A stretch of DNA of 64,000 nt, from contig JAQFVV010006428.1 of the NCBI GenBank assembly GCA_028023455.1, forward strand, positions 727,501 to 791,500. Direction: 5' to 3'. The stretch comes from Epiperipatus broadwayi. Taxonomy: Eukaryota > Onychophora > Udeonychophora > Euonychophora > Peripatidae. The stretch's first letter is position 1, and every line of letters starts with the position of its first letter. Both the position numbers and the translations under genes were made by a program. This document shows, one piece after another, positions 1 through 11,640 of this stretch. A model generated the notes under the pieces. That model ran no database searches. It was not told the DNA's origin and saw only the letters and a list, made by a program, of their open reading frames with translations.

Positions 1-1170
1 AAATATCAACCCAAAGCATCAGCACTTATCTAATACATAGCGATTAAGTAGAAAATATGACATGTCCAGACACCTCTATGCTTTAAATCCAGCTACTTAA
101 CTTAAATAAATATATCGAGCTGAAAACTCATTAGTGAAATGGTCGCCTTCCAATCCCTTACTATTTCACCATCAATTTAATTTTCTACTCGTCTGTGCTA
201 GATTCAAACCCTATTTAAATGCTTAAATCTCATATAAACTTAAGGATTAAAATCTACCATCATGGCTGCTTATACAGCATTATATATTTACATATGAACA
301 AATGCTATAATTAGATAAGATTAATATAATTGTAACATATCAATATTGCATAATATTTAATAAAATGTTTTATTATAGAATTAATATTGAAAAACAATTG
401 ATCAATTTTTATTATTATTACAAATTCGTGTGTGGATAGATAATCCAACCCATATTATAATGTATATAGAGGTGGCATGATTAAAATATGTTAAAAGGTT
501 TTTTTTTTTTTTTTTTAGTAATTAAAAGCAAAACGTTCTAGTTTAGTAACTAAAATCGATTTTTTTGTTGTAAATAAGATTTTATATTAACTGTCGCACC
601 TGCAGTAAGTAAAAATAAAACTCATTTTAAAATTGTGCTAATTGATAAAATTGAAGCTGTTTACAACATGATCTTACGGTAAAACCGATGGGCTGTCACT
701 AGTTGATAGCCTAAGGAAAAGTTATAACACCTCAGAAACCTAAACAATAGATTTAAAATCAAAATTGTATAATCTTGTAACATTAAAGTAAATTTTAGAG
801 TTAATGAGTTTTGACGTAAAATAAATTCCTAAAGTGTAAGTGCCTGGGAGGTAAAACATATAAATAAGCTTTATTTTAAGCTTAAGGTATCCAGACTCCA
901 TTTTTATAAAGCAGTTGCCATCAGAATCCACATCAGTTTTATTTTTAAAATATCCATCTAAAAAAGGCAGTCTTTGCTGTTCTCTCCATGAGGGGAATGG
1001 CAGGCTTTGCTCCAATCCCGTGCAGCAACATCCAGAACACCACTAGAAGATCCATAGCCTAACCTAATAATAAGATGATGCCACAAGCCATCCAAGAAAC
1101 ATGTTCACCAAAATCTGCACTTCATTCACCTACATCTCCAGCTGAATAATAAATGGTAATTAATTTCAAA
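1..1170 (-). repeat. Dispersed repeat R1, copy 1 (unclassified)
   Basis: This stretch is homologous, in opposite orientation, to 26870-28190. Three blocks match in the same order: about 120-240, about 425-620 and about 960-1145, against the reverse complement of about 28180-28060, 27900-27600 and 27060-26880. One shared signature is ctcgtctgtgctagattcaa near 190. The block near 960-1145 is richer in GC than its surroundings and holds only broken reading frames. It could be a decayed LTR or another non-autonomous retroelement; I see no clear terminal repeats and the left edge is cut by the window. A poly-T run lies at about 500-516. Confidence 0.6.
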
Positions 1171-1575
1171 ACTGCATAGCTCTGTGTAATTCTTATTTAA
1201 TTTCAAAATCAAATCCAAGCTAGCTAAAGATAACTATATGTAACTAAAAAGTAACCAAATGTAAGTAATTAAATGTTAAATCCTTTCATAATGTTAAACT
1301 AATAATGTATCGAATTTTTTTAAATTAGTTCATTTCTAAAATTGATAAATGACCTGCTGACTTTGTAATTTCTTTTCTATTAAGAACCAAATTTAATACC
1401 TTTCATAGTTTAAATTATATATCACTGCAGTTACGTCTATATTTCTATTTTGATTAATTTAGTTTTTAAATATTTATCATGATATATGTCAATGCCTTGA
1501 AACATCGAGTACTTAATTTCAATATATTTTCAAGAATATAGTATTTTAAATATCTTCATATCTTTCTGTGCACTG
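1171..1575. other. AT-rich spacer
   Basis: No coding frame, conserved motif or paired repeat is visible. Confidence 0.5.
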
Positions 1576-3028
1576 TTTCGAAATGGTGCAAATTTAGTAC
1601 GCGATCTCCGCCATTTTGAATTTCAAAATCGATCAAAAACATCATCTGACACATCTAAGTGATAAAAAAGTATGCGGAAATGCAAAAAAAAAAATGAAAA
1701 CCTTACAAAATAGATATGAGAATGCATTTTTTAAAAAAAGTAAGGCCAAAACGTAAAAAAAATCGAAGGTATATATATAAAAGTCAAACTAAAACTTAAT
1801 TCATTTTACAATTAATTGTATTTTTTTTTACCAGAAGATGTTCCCTTTGTTTGCAAAATTTCAGATTTATATCTCATTTTAAATTATAAATCAAATAATT
1901 TATATATAGAGAGAGAGCAAGATTACAAATAGAATGGTTTTAAATCTTAATCAATAAATGTTAGCCATCCTTACTTAAATTTAATACATATTTCTTAGAA
2001 TCTAAACAATATGCTTTGATACGATAAGAAAGGGGGGGGGGAGGTAAGAAAAGAAACTTTAAAAAAAAAAAAACTTTTAAATCTTGTTATTGTTGAGTTT
2101 AAAATCTAAAAGGTTTTGCTCTGCTCCCCTTTTAATTTCCCTCATCATTCAAAGCAAACTATAAAAAATCATTTTATAACTTTTTATAGATTCTAAAATT
2201 AGTGAAATAAAGTTAAGCCAGTATATATACAGCCTAGTTTACAAAAACAATATTAATTTCTATATATGTTTGTGTACAAGTAAGCAGCTTATAATAGCGG
2301 TATTCATATGAAAACTAAATAATCTTTAATAAATTAGCTGAAATTAATATTATTTTTGTAAACTAGGCTGTATATATATATATTTACTGGCTTAACTTTA
2401 TTTCAATAATTTTAGAATCTATAAAAAGTTATAAAATGATTTTTTATAGTTTATTTTGAATCATGAGAGAAATTAAATTGCTTGTTTTCCCCTCTGGAGG
2501 GAGAGCAGAGCAAAACCTCTTAGATTTTAAACTCAACTAACAAGATTTAAAAGTTGTTGTTTTTTTAAGTTTTTTTCTTACCTCCCCTTCCCTCCCCATC
2601 ATATCAAAGCATATTGTTTAGATTCTAAGAAATATGTATTAAATTTAACGAAGGATGGCTAACATTTATTGATTAAGGTTTAAAAGTATTCTATTTGTAA
2701 TCTTGCTCTCTCTATATATAAATTATTTGATTTATAATTTAAAATGAGATACAAAATCTGAAATTTTGCAAACAAAGGGAACATCTTCTGGTAAGAAAAA
2801 ATACAATTAATTATAAAATGAATTGTTTTAGTTTGACTTTTATATATTTTTTCACATTTTGGCCTTACTTTTTTTTAAAAATGCGATCTCATATCTATTT
2901 TGTAAGATTTTCGTTTTTTTGCATTTTCGCGTACTTTTTTATCACTTAGATGTATCAGAGGATGTTTTTGGTCGATTTTGAAATTCAAAATGGCAGAGAT
3001 CGCGTACTAAATTTGCACCTTCGAAATA
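1576..3028. mobile_element. Long fold-back (inverted-repeat) element, 1.45 kb
   Basis: The left arm (about 1576-2263) is the reverse complement of the right arm (about 2338-3028), leaving a loop of about 75 bp. The outer ends carry the motif ggtgcaaatttagtacgcga in both arms. The arms differ by scattered substitutions and small gaps, for example a G-run near 2032-2041, so the copy is not recent. No transposase frame is present. It is best called a non-autonomous fold-back DNA element. The exact ends and a target duplication are not clear. Confidence 0.85.
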
Positions 3029-4600
3029 CTATTTTATAAATAATGACGAATCACTCTGCACTCATTGTTATTATTATTATTAATTATCTATTGATTTAAT
3101 TTTGTAAAGCGGCTTGGTTTAATCATAAAGTTTCCAATCTTAAATTTATTTTGTATCAAGAATTAAAGAATCGTTGAGGACATTTGTAAGTATATTTGTT
3201 TGTTAATATATTTTCCTAAATCCTTTTGAATATACTTCCTTTCCTTAGAGAGTAATTCAATGATAAATAGCATATAGATTAAACAGGAAAAAGTAAAGAT
3301 TAGGTTATTTTTCTTTTTAGTAGCATGCATATTATAAAGCTATGTAAGAGTTGGCTCCTGTCGGTGAAGCTGATTAAGTTATTGTCCTAATACATTTGAT
3401 ATTAAACTTATAATATTCATATTGCTTGCTGGATGAGATTCCTTTATTTAAATATATTTTGCTGTGTATGTATCTATTAATATGGACCACAGTTAAGCCA
3501 GATCATCTTCTCTTATAGGGTAGTGCATTAGTGAAACCTGAGTTTAAGGCCAGGCTAGCATGTAAGTCACCCTGCCATTTTGAACTATATGTTCCTTTCC
3601 TCGAGGAGCCTGATGTTTGTTTCCAAAGTACTGGCATTTGTTGCAAGAACCCTGATCCAATAATGCATCTGCAGAGTGACTTTTTATTATTATTATTTGC
3701 CTGTGCCATAGCATGCTCACAAATATGGAGCAGCCAACTCTACCTCCTCAAAATATAATATTCAATATTAGTCTAAGAAAGCCATGTTCAATCTAGGTTT
3801 TTTGAGCTCATTTATACACTAATCTTTTAGATATAAATATATCTGTAATAATAAAATGCATAATTAATTTTGGTCAAGGTGTAGTAGAATTACTTATATT
3901 TAACAGCTACAAGTCTAAAGATATGAATTAGCATAATTGCATAGACATAATGTACTGATCAGTTATATACGTTTCTGTAATTGATCTCTCATATGAGGGC
4001 AAGCTAACCATCATATCATGTAATGCTTTAGTAATTAATTGTATACATATCTCCATGATTAATTTGTAAGAAGAGAGTACTTAAATCCTTTTCTCATGAT
4101 CATGCCCGCATGCATTTAATGCATTAAAGTTATGTATTTTGTCATTTCTTTATTTTATTAATCATAAATAAACATATAGTTAAATTAATCTGCTTCATTC
4201 TCTGTCTCCTAGTTATTTATAAAGTAAGTATTTCAGAACATATGCATTAATGATAATATCTTAATTAATTAGTTATATGATATATTTAGCCATTTAATAA
4301 GAGCGTTTTTAACTCTGAGTTTCATGTTTCTCCCTGACCTATCCCGGCCATGAAGAAGGTTATGTGAATGTACTCTCACACATGTCATCCATAGGGTATT
4401 GAGTCATGGAGCATGGGTGATTGAGTTGAAGCATGGTCAGTCTAGAGATCTCACCATCTCATATGGGTCAGCTTTGATCTCTTTACCTGGACTCTTGATT
4501 TGGTTATGTGGATGTGCAAACTTTCCCATTACACAAGCCATACCATGTATTAATTTCCTTAGTAATATAACATCATTATAAGACTTGAAAACACAACTAT
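3029..4600. other. Non-coding stretch with one GC-richer island
   Basis: Mostly AT-rich sequence without recognisable content. The GC-richer part at about 3490-3760 is described separately. Around 4320-4520 the composition is again less AT-rich, but only a short frame without motifs is present. Confidence 0.4.
3500..3730 (-). pseudogene. Possible decayed Gypsy-type gag zinc-knuckle fragment
   Basis: Read on the minus strand this segment gives a short peptide with CNKCQYFGNKHQAPRGK, spaced somewhat like the C-x2-C...H-x-APRG zinc-knuckle region of some Gypsy gag proteins. A following run (VQNGRVTYMLAWP) loosely resembles the next knuckle with its cysteines lost. Frames are broken and no neighbouring protease or RT is present. 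The resemblance is from memory of the family pattern only. It may instead be an unrelated low-copy segment. Confidence 0.25.
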
Positions 4601-5125
4601 AATAGTAAATGAAATTAAGTCATACATTCTGTGACTTGATAGGCTTGTATTTTATAAAATAAAACAATGAGCATACTAATATCTTTAACCAAGCTTTATC
4701 AATAAATGCTGTAAAAGAAAGCATTTAAAAATCTCTATCTAGAAACATCTCTATACCCAAACTGGTTTCCAGCTATTGGCTATCCTCAGTGAGGTGCTTG
4801 GATATTTCAGATACTAAATACAAACTCAAACCCAGTACTTATCTAATACTTAAGTGTTAAGATTTCAGCTTTTTTACTTAATAGTTAAGAACTAGATGTG
4901 CTGGATTTGAGTTGATATTTTACATCTAGTATCTGAAATATCCCAACACCTCACTGAGGATAGCCAATAGCTTGAAATCAGTTTGGGGATGTTTCTAGAT
5001 AGAGATTTTTAAATGTCTTCTTTTGCAGTATTTATTGATAAAGCTTTGTTAGAGCTATTAGCATGCTCATTATTGTATTTTATAAAATATAAGCTTATCA
5101 TGTTAATTCATGTGATGTATGATTT
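4601..5125. mobile_element. Fold-back family A, complete inverted pair
   Basis: Two arms (about 4601-4850 and 4885-5125) are reverse complements. Both contain cacctcactgaggatagcca and the stretch around gatagagatttttaaatg, then a segment ending near ttagagctattagcatgctc. The centre is about 35-40 bp. Related single arms occur at 5480-5890, 5891-7200 and 30765-30900, and another full pair at 48831-49092. No protein-coding capacity. Confidence 0.8.
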
Positions 5126-5149
5126 TATTTTATTTACTAATATGAACAC

Positions 5150-5460
5150 AGACTTTCACACGACCCACCACTCCCCACACTATCTTATAATACTGATACA
5201 CTTGAACACATATATGTTGAAAAGATAAATAATCACCAATATATGTATTTCATGCTAAACCAGCAATCATCAGTTGGTCCAGATTACCATCTCTACACAT
5301 ATATGCTATAAGTGCTCAGATGTATATTAAGATAGCCAAACCTTATACTTTAATAGACAGGTTTCAATCCACTCCACACTCCAGCACTTCAACCATCCAT
5401 CCAATTGAAACTCTGATGACGGAATGCTCATAGGCCACCCTATATATTACAGGTATATAA
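5150..5460. repeat. Fold-back family C, single arm
   Basis: Homologous to one arm of the fold-back at 16040-16682 and to 46540-46785. Shared signatures are gataaataatcaccaatata and catgctaaaccagca followed by catcagttggtcca. There is no opposite arm here. The sequence sits directly beside family A repeats. Confidence 0.7.
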
Positions 5461-5479
5461 TAAGTCTGTGCGTTTCAGT

Positions 5480-5890
5480 TATTTTATTTACTAATATAAT
5501 TTTGCCTTTATGTCTTAAGTGATATATTGGTAAGGCTATTAATATATGCTGTGACTGAAGAGTTTTCAAACCCATATAGCTATGAGATAGCTGGATATTA
5601 AGACTAATAGGTGTCTGCAAATTTCAGATTTTCTATTTTATAGTTAAGCAGTAGATGAGTGCAGGCATTGAGTTTGTATTTTAGATATAGTGTCTGAAAT
5701 ATCCTAGCACCTCACTGAGGATATCCTATAGCTTGAAACTGGTTCAGGGATAGGAAGATTTCCAGATAGAGATTTTTAAATGTTTTGTCTTGTGGTATTT
5801 ATTAATAAAACTTGGTTAGGGCTATTAGCATGCTCAATTTATTTTATAAAATTTGAGCTTATCAAGTTAAGTCATGTGATGTATGACTTG
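5480..5890. repeat. Fold-back family A, single arm (tandem neighbour)
   Basis: Direct-orientation relative of the right arm of the 4601-5125 element, starting in the tttatttactaatat segment and running through cacctcactgaggatatcct to the ttaagtcatgtgatgtatga segment. Together with the next entry it forms an irregular tandem series of family A arms. Confidence 0.7.
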
Positions 5891-6029
5891 ATTTTATTTA
5901 CTATGTAGCTTTATATTTAGTTTTAAACAATGTTATATTGCTAAGGCTATTAAGATATGGTCAGGGAGAAAAGTTTTTAGACCCATTTGAAGACATATAG
6001 GTATCTGACAATGGTAGTTGTTAATTATC

Positions 6030-7033
6030 CACTGTACCTTACTTGGTGGTGCTATTACTGTGCAAAAACATTTTAATATAGCATTTTCAGGTCAGGACAA
6101 AACAAAATACTTTACTTTTTATTTAAAAATGAATGTTATTTTTCTAATAATAAATGAAACATTTAAAAAAACACTTGATTAACAAACTAATCAGCCTGAA
6201 TTAAATGAAATTCCATTCATTTAAATTGTAGTGCATAGCGCTAGAATGTGAAGGGGGGTGGCATTGGTTTTGCCAATCTGAAGATGCATCACTCCAATCA
6301 AACCAAGCTTATGATTTTCAAAACAAAGTGCAACCTCAGACAAGTTTACTCTATTCTTATTATTCTACTTTAAATGTCAAAAACAAAACACTTTTCTTTT
6401 TATTTAAAAAATTTACATTATTCTTCTAATAGTAAATTAAATGTTTAAACAAAATTAAAAAAAAAAAACATTTGATTAACAAACTAATCAGCTCAAATTT
6501 AAATTAAATTTCAGTGCACAGTGCTGGAATGTGCAAGGGGGTGGGAATAATGGTTTGGTTGATCCAAAGTATCATCCTCTGATGAAACCAAGCATACAAT
6601 TTGTCTCATAGCTCTTCTCACACAAACATGCCTTTTAACATGAGTTTTGGAAAATGGTGTTTGGCCCTACCATTGTGCAATTCTTTTTACCTTCCAAGCT
6701 GTGCAGGGAAGTGCAGGGGTGGGCTTAAAATTATTAGTATGTAATAATACATCAGCTAGGGTGTAAGATCATTACTTCAAATGCACATTAAAAGAATTAT
6801 GGCCAGTTGAATTACATACACACCCTCACATCATATGATAGTGATCTGTAAAATGTGCACTATTTGCATAGGGTCACAAAGCACATCAGCAAGCCATAAT
6901 ATTTGTGTGCAATGTTATCTAGCCCTGCTAACAGCTAATATGAACAGAACAGTTCTATATGCCATAAGTTCGGGCATGTAAATGGCATATTTCTATGTTT
7001 TTGCACAGAAACAGTGCCACCAAGCATACAGTG
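6030..7033. mobile_element. 1-kb TIR element inserted into a family A repeat
   Basis: The ends are imperfect inverted repeats of about 40 bp: the left begins CACTGTACCTTACTTGGTGG and the right, read inward on the other strand, begins CACTGTATGCTTGGTGGCAC. Flanks attat(c) and attat(t) may be a short target duplication. No transposase frame is seen. Inside are two direct repeats (separate entry). CACTG-type ends fit several DNA transposon groups, so I leave the superfamily open. Confidence 0.65.
6080..6650 (+). repeat. Two direct repeats of about 280 bp
   Basis: Copies at about 6095-6350 and 6370-6640 share ttgattaacaaactaatcag and an aatgtg(a/c)aaggggg segment. They are diverged by substitutions and A-tract length. 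They form most of the left half of the 1-kb TIR element. A shorter related G-rich motif recurs near 6700. Confidence 0.65.
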
Positions 7034-7200
7034 ATTATTTAATAAGTCCCCTGAAAATTTTAGATTTTCTACTTAATAACTTGACAACAGTTTGAGGTTG
7101 GGGATGATTTTAAACAGATATTTTTAAATGCTTTCTCTTTCAGCATTTATTAATAAAGCAAGGTTAGGGTTATTAGCATTCTCATTATTTTATTTTATAT

Positions 7201-7671
7201 ATATTATGAAGACGATTTTTTTTTTAGCTGAAGAGTTAATTTAATTCACCCAACAAAAGGGATTTCCGATTTTGAATTATTTAAATATTAATAAATTGTA
7301 TTATTGCGATTATGTGTTAGCTATACAATATATACTATTCATTGTAATATACATCTTCATTCTAATATAAATGCATTTTACATAAATATGTGAATAGTAA
7401 ATGTTATTCATAAGCTCTATAAATTCACTGGGAAACATTTATGAAAAAATTGATATTTTTGTTTTGCCGTTACTTTTATTTTATTGTTCCCATTCTCGTC
7501 TAAATCTTAAATAAAATATGACACAATTATTTTATTTAAAGACTGAATTCATTTAAAGTTTTTTCATTTTAAAACTACATCACCTATCTACATATGTGGA
7601 TCATGGCAGAGCAGTTAATTTTACCAAATTTAAATATTTTATCCTTGGAATATTAAAATGCTGTTTATTTG
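7201..7671. other. AT-rich spacer
   Basis: Nothing recognisable. Confidence 0.4.
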
Positions 7672-7766
7672 TTTTTCATGTGTCGTAGCATCGGATGAGA
7701 AGCGAACCCGCTAACTTGGGACAACTGCTTGTAAGGCAGCCGGCCTGACTACTCGACCACGCTTGA
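7672..7766 (-). mobile_element. Minimal tRNA-derived SINE, copy 1
   Basis: On the minus strand it reads as a tRNA-like body with an A-box-like TGGTCGAGTAGTCAGG, an anticodon hairpin CTGC-CTTACAA-GCAG, a B-box-like GGTTCGCTTCT and an end ATGCTACGACACATG followed by an A-rich tail. The second copy is at 8399-8502. The acceptor stem is less well preserved than in copy 2. It is a SINE or tRNA pseudogene rather than a functional tRNA gene. Confidence 0.7.
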
Positions 7767-8398
7767 CTTGTTTAAGCTTTAATAAGAAAATGAAGATATT
7801 AAACATATTTTTTTTATGTTTATAGAGAATTAAGATATTAAACATATATTCTTACTGTTTATCTATCTCACAAATATAAGTCAGATTCAATAAAATATCC
7901 CTGTTGTTTCGGGGTTATATTTAACAAGTGATCCCAAGTCTCATTAACATATTTTAATGTTAAAATATTCCTTTTTAGTAGTATTGTAGTTAATCTATTT
8001 AGTTGGGTAATAATATTATAAGTTCTAGTCTATCCCCCACATTAATTGTCATTACAATTTAGTGTAAAAATTAATAAAATTTATCTTTCTTCATTGCATT
8101 TATTGTCCGAATTTAAACTCTCCTTTTGTACTATTACAATTTGGTCCTTTCTAATCATGGGCCTCAAAATTAAATGTCTCAGTATTTTTATGAGTTTATT
8201 TGTTTATTTTTTTCAACCTGATATGTGATTTATATAGTTTTTAAGACTCACTTCATTGAAATAATATATTTTTTTGATATATAATGTATTGCTAGATTTT
8301 TTGGGGGACATGCTTTGAAATAATATATACAGATGAGACATTCTAGAAGCTTTGGATTTAATCTCTGGGGATAAGTAATATAACTTGAAAATAGAGTT
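7767..8398. other. AT-rich spacer between the two SINEs
   Basis: No coding or repeat signal recognised apart from the flanking SINEs. Confidence 0.4.
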
Positions 8399-8502
8399 AA
8401 TTTTTTTTTCATGTGTCATAGCATCGGCCAGGAAGCGAACCCGCAACCCGGCAACTGCTTATAAGGCAGTAACGCTGATCTCTCGACCACCAATGCTTGA
8501 CA
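8399..8502 (-). mobile_element. Minimal tRNA-derived SINE, copy 2
   Basis: The tRNA-like part (8420-8497, minus strand) can form a 7-bp acceptor stem (AGCATTG with CGATGCT, one G-U pair), an anticodon hairpin ACTGC-CTTATAA-GCAGT, and a T-arm with loop TTCGCTT. After the acceptor stem come only about ten bases (ATGACACATG) and then a poly-A tail. AGAGTT occurs on both sides (8393-8398 and 8503-8508), with a few more matching bases, and looks like a target-site duplication. The D-arm and variable region are irregular, so this is not a standard tRNA gene. Confidence 0.75.
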
Positions 8503-8689
8503 AGAGTTGTTTATTTTATATTATTCTTTTTAATTATTGCATATGTATGTTTTGTGAGGTGATTATTTTTTTTCAGAAATTAGCAAGAGACAGGAAACAT
8601 TGGATATGTTCTATGTAAGTAGATTATAAAAAGCACAAGTTAAAATTTTACATTATTAGATATTTCAATTTTATAGTCTAATAACATTG

Positions 8690-9950
8690 TTATTATTTAT
8701 TATGGCTGATGCTGACAATATATTGTTGTGGTATGGAATCTAATAATGTAGACAATCCCAATGTTTGGAAATTTATCTTAGACGGGATCATTAAGATGGA
8801 TATTAACTTTGCTAAGATAGAGGAAAAAATGAAAGCCACCTCTGTTGAAATAGATGCAAATTTGGATAGTAACTCTGCCAAAATGGATGTAAAAATGGAC
8901 ACTATTTCTAAAGAGTTAAAATATGAATTAAATGCTAGTTCAGAATTTTTTTTAATTAAAAGCCAGATTAGATTTTAAGAGTCTGAAAGTTAAGATTGAT
9001 ATTTAATCTAATGAAATAAAAGCCAAATTCACTATACAATTGAAACAGTCTAGGAATAAAGCAATCACTCTAATAAAAGTGTTAAAAGTTGAATATATTT
9101 CTCTAAAAGCAAAAATCGAGAATTAAGGAAGAAATGAAAGTTTACACTCAGATAGTTAGTGTTAGATTTAAGGAGTCATGAAAGTAGTGTCAAAATTTAG
9201 AAAAACAGTCTGAGGAATATCATTAGAACCTGAGTGATGAGTTTATGAATTTCAAAATTGAAAACAGAGTATTCACTTCAATGTTTACAAATATAGAAGA
9301 GGAAAAAAATGGAAGATGCACTGGAAATTAAAAAGAAAGATATTGTTAAGACAAGTCAAAAATATTACCAACTTTTGGTAAAAAAAATGGAAGTTTAAAT
9401 TTACCAGAAGTACAGCAGCAATTTCAAATTATGAGCACTAGAGTGTCTTGTCACGAGATGGATGCTAAGTTAGAAGAAATTAACTTAAAAATGGATGGGA
9501 CTAATGAGGATAAAGTATTGGAGAATAGATTAAAATAAGATTTTTTGTGAAGCTAATTCTAATGAAATATTGAAACCTATAGAGTTAAATCTAAAAAAAG
9601 AAAATATTAGCTATTAATTCAAAAGAAAGTACTGTTTTGAAAAAAATTAAAACCAAAATTAGTAAAAATATTATGGTTATACACAAGAGCTTGATGATTT
9701 AAGGTTGGCCATAAAAGATAAAAGTATTCACATTGGCACATTGAAAGAAAATATTGATAATATCCAAATAGAGACTCATGTAGAGGAAGATAATAACAAT
9801 GGTGAAATCAAAATATGTTCTCACAATAAAAATAATCTGAAGAGCAAAGGGATAGAAGTGAACACTAGTAGTAAGAGGAAAATTACTAGCAATGACCCAT
9901 CCTCAATCATAGATTATAAGAAGTCAAGAAATTTTGTCTATGAATAAATA
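8690..9950 (+). pseudogene. Decayed coiled-coil ORF, possibly ORF1 of a Penelope-type element
   Basis: Fragments of reading frame run through this region. One at 8709-8978 is rich in repeated Asp/Ile/Lys heptad-like residues (KMDINFAKIEEKMKA, then NSAKMDVKMDTISKELK); another at 9705-9947 is rich in Lys/Asn and ends at 9947. Stop codons and frameshifts separate them. The style suggests a long coiled coil. A related minus-strand relic lies at 34330-34745. It is upstream of Penelope element 1 on the same strand, so a first ORF of that element is plausible but unproven. No catalytic motif is visible. Confidence 0.4.
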
Positions 9951-10869
9951 GTTAAATGAATTCAGTTATTTTTCACTTCATCAACATCAAGATTTTTAAG
10001 GGTAAGTATAATGAAAACCCATAGAACACCTTAGAACTTTAGAAGAATTATTTGTTTTATGCATCTTGAGTAAACCATAGCAATCACCAGTAATCACCTC
10101 TATGCATCACCCAAATATTTATAGAAGACATTACTTGGGAAGTTTCAATAATAAATCAATTATAAGTAGGTAATCTTAATCAACTACTGGAAAGAAGATA
10201 AGAAGGACTGCATTCACCATCAATTGACACAAGAATACACAGCTTTTTGCTAACATGTTGCCTAGTTTAAAATGCTTACTGATTTTCCCCTATATGAAAT
10301 GCAAATAGCAAGCATTATTTATCATAAACTATCCTGCCACATTAAGAATATGTTAATGGCAACTGATAGGAACATCATGGAAAAAGTTGCCAATATTTTA
10401 TGCACTCTTGAAGTTAGTGAAAGCACTTCTAAGAGTTTATCTAAAAGTAAAACAGAATAACATTGGTACTGAGTAACTAGTGTTAGTTATCACAGGAATG
10501 GTGAGGGAGTTAACTGAAGAATAATAAATCAACACTTAACTAGGGGACAAACTTCTTATAGAAAAATATAGATAATATGATCCATTTGAGTTCTAATAAA
10601 AGATTTGTTACTCAAGCAGAAAGTCATCAGTATCAGAATCAAATGTGTACATTGGTAAGGATTTCTGTGATTAGGCTTAATGATCAATGAATAAACAGAT
10701 AAAGGTATCATGGGAATGTTCCTCACTGCAGGAACTCATGATTAATTTGGGAAAGGACAATCTAATATCAGCTCTAAAATCATTAAATCTGGATTTTAGT
10801 GTATATGAACTAAAACTTTTGATAATTACTCCAATATTAATAACTCTTCTATGATTGTGATATATTTAT
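9951..10869 (+). other. Degenerate sequence upstream of Penelope element 1
   Basis: Short open stretches (for example 10272-10460) with no motif I recognise, in a codon style like the neighbouring element. It may be the eroded 5' part of the Penelope element, where reverse transcriptase would be expected, but I could not identify RT motifs. Confidence 0.3.
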
Positions 10870-11640
10870 AAGTGATTGAGACCAAGGTTTTATTAGATAC
10901 CACTAGTCAAGCATCTATTATATTAAGAAAATTATTTCAGAAAATTTATCATGTGAACTCAACCATTTCCACTCTTCTACTTAAACAGTCATTACAAATA
11001 TTATTAAAAACTTTAAAAGGAATCAAAAATGTAATAAAAATAAAAATAATATCAAAATAAAATGGATTCCAATGTCATTTATATCAGATGAGCAGATCAA
11101 GTTTATTAGGGGAATTTATAATGGTTTGGCTCATATTGCTTTTTTCTCAACAAGTAATACAAATATATTACTTAATAACTATAAAATTCAAAATTCAAAT
11201 TTTAATCAAAATTGTATTATATATAAATTGATATGTAAATGTGGCTTACAATATATCGGAAAATCTAAATGTACATTGGAGAAGAGAATAAAAAAGCTTA
11301 TGCTTTTATACAATAGAATTCAAAAAGAGAAACAATCAGGAATCATGTAAATAAACATTCATCATCTGCTATATTTGATCATAATAAATCTTGTCAATAT
11401 GGATTTAAATTTGATTATAAAAATTATGCAAATTGAATATTTCCACAATAAATATAAAATAAAAGAGTATGTTGATTTCAAGAAATCATCAAATTTAAAT
11501 GGATGTGGGTGAACTAAATCTAAATTGAACTATAGGTATTCTAAAAGTATGTCTCGTTTTGATTATTCATTTTTATATTGTTGATAAAGACTACAAGTTG
11601 TATAGTCAAAAGTATTTCTAAAAATAACTTTAATATATGT
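10870..11640 (+). mobile_element. Penelope-like element 1, 3' part with GIY-YIG endonuclease
   Basis: Frame 11072-11350 encodes SFISDEQIKFIRGIYNGLAH followed by IYKLICKCGLQYIGKSKCTLEKR. The latter is the start of a GIY-YIG nuclease as found at the C-terminus of Penelope-like RTs; the two Tyr-Ile motifs and the CKC group are visible. The frame breaks at about 11350 and remnants continue to about 11560. The layout closely parallels element 2 (14790-15297). The RT part is not recognisable upstream. The region after the coding part (about 11580-11620) resembles a decayed hammerhead motif. Confidence 0.75.

Larger units (their letters stand above)
5891..7200. repeat. Fold-back family A arm, split by an insertion
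   Basis: Family A sequence resumes at 5891-6029 and continues at about 7034-7200 (attttctacttaataacttg, then gcatttattaataaagcaag). The 6030-7033 insertion interrupts it. Confidence 0.65.

Noticed and set aside
5405-5435. CTGATGA near 5414 as another hammerhead
   Set aside because: No GAAA with a helix II follows; likewise the CTGATGA near 6598 and 45316 lack the rest of the core.
7687-8497. True tRNA genes
   Set aside because: The D-arm and variable region are irregular, copy 1 has a poor acceptor stem, and A tails and flanking repeats point to SINEs.
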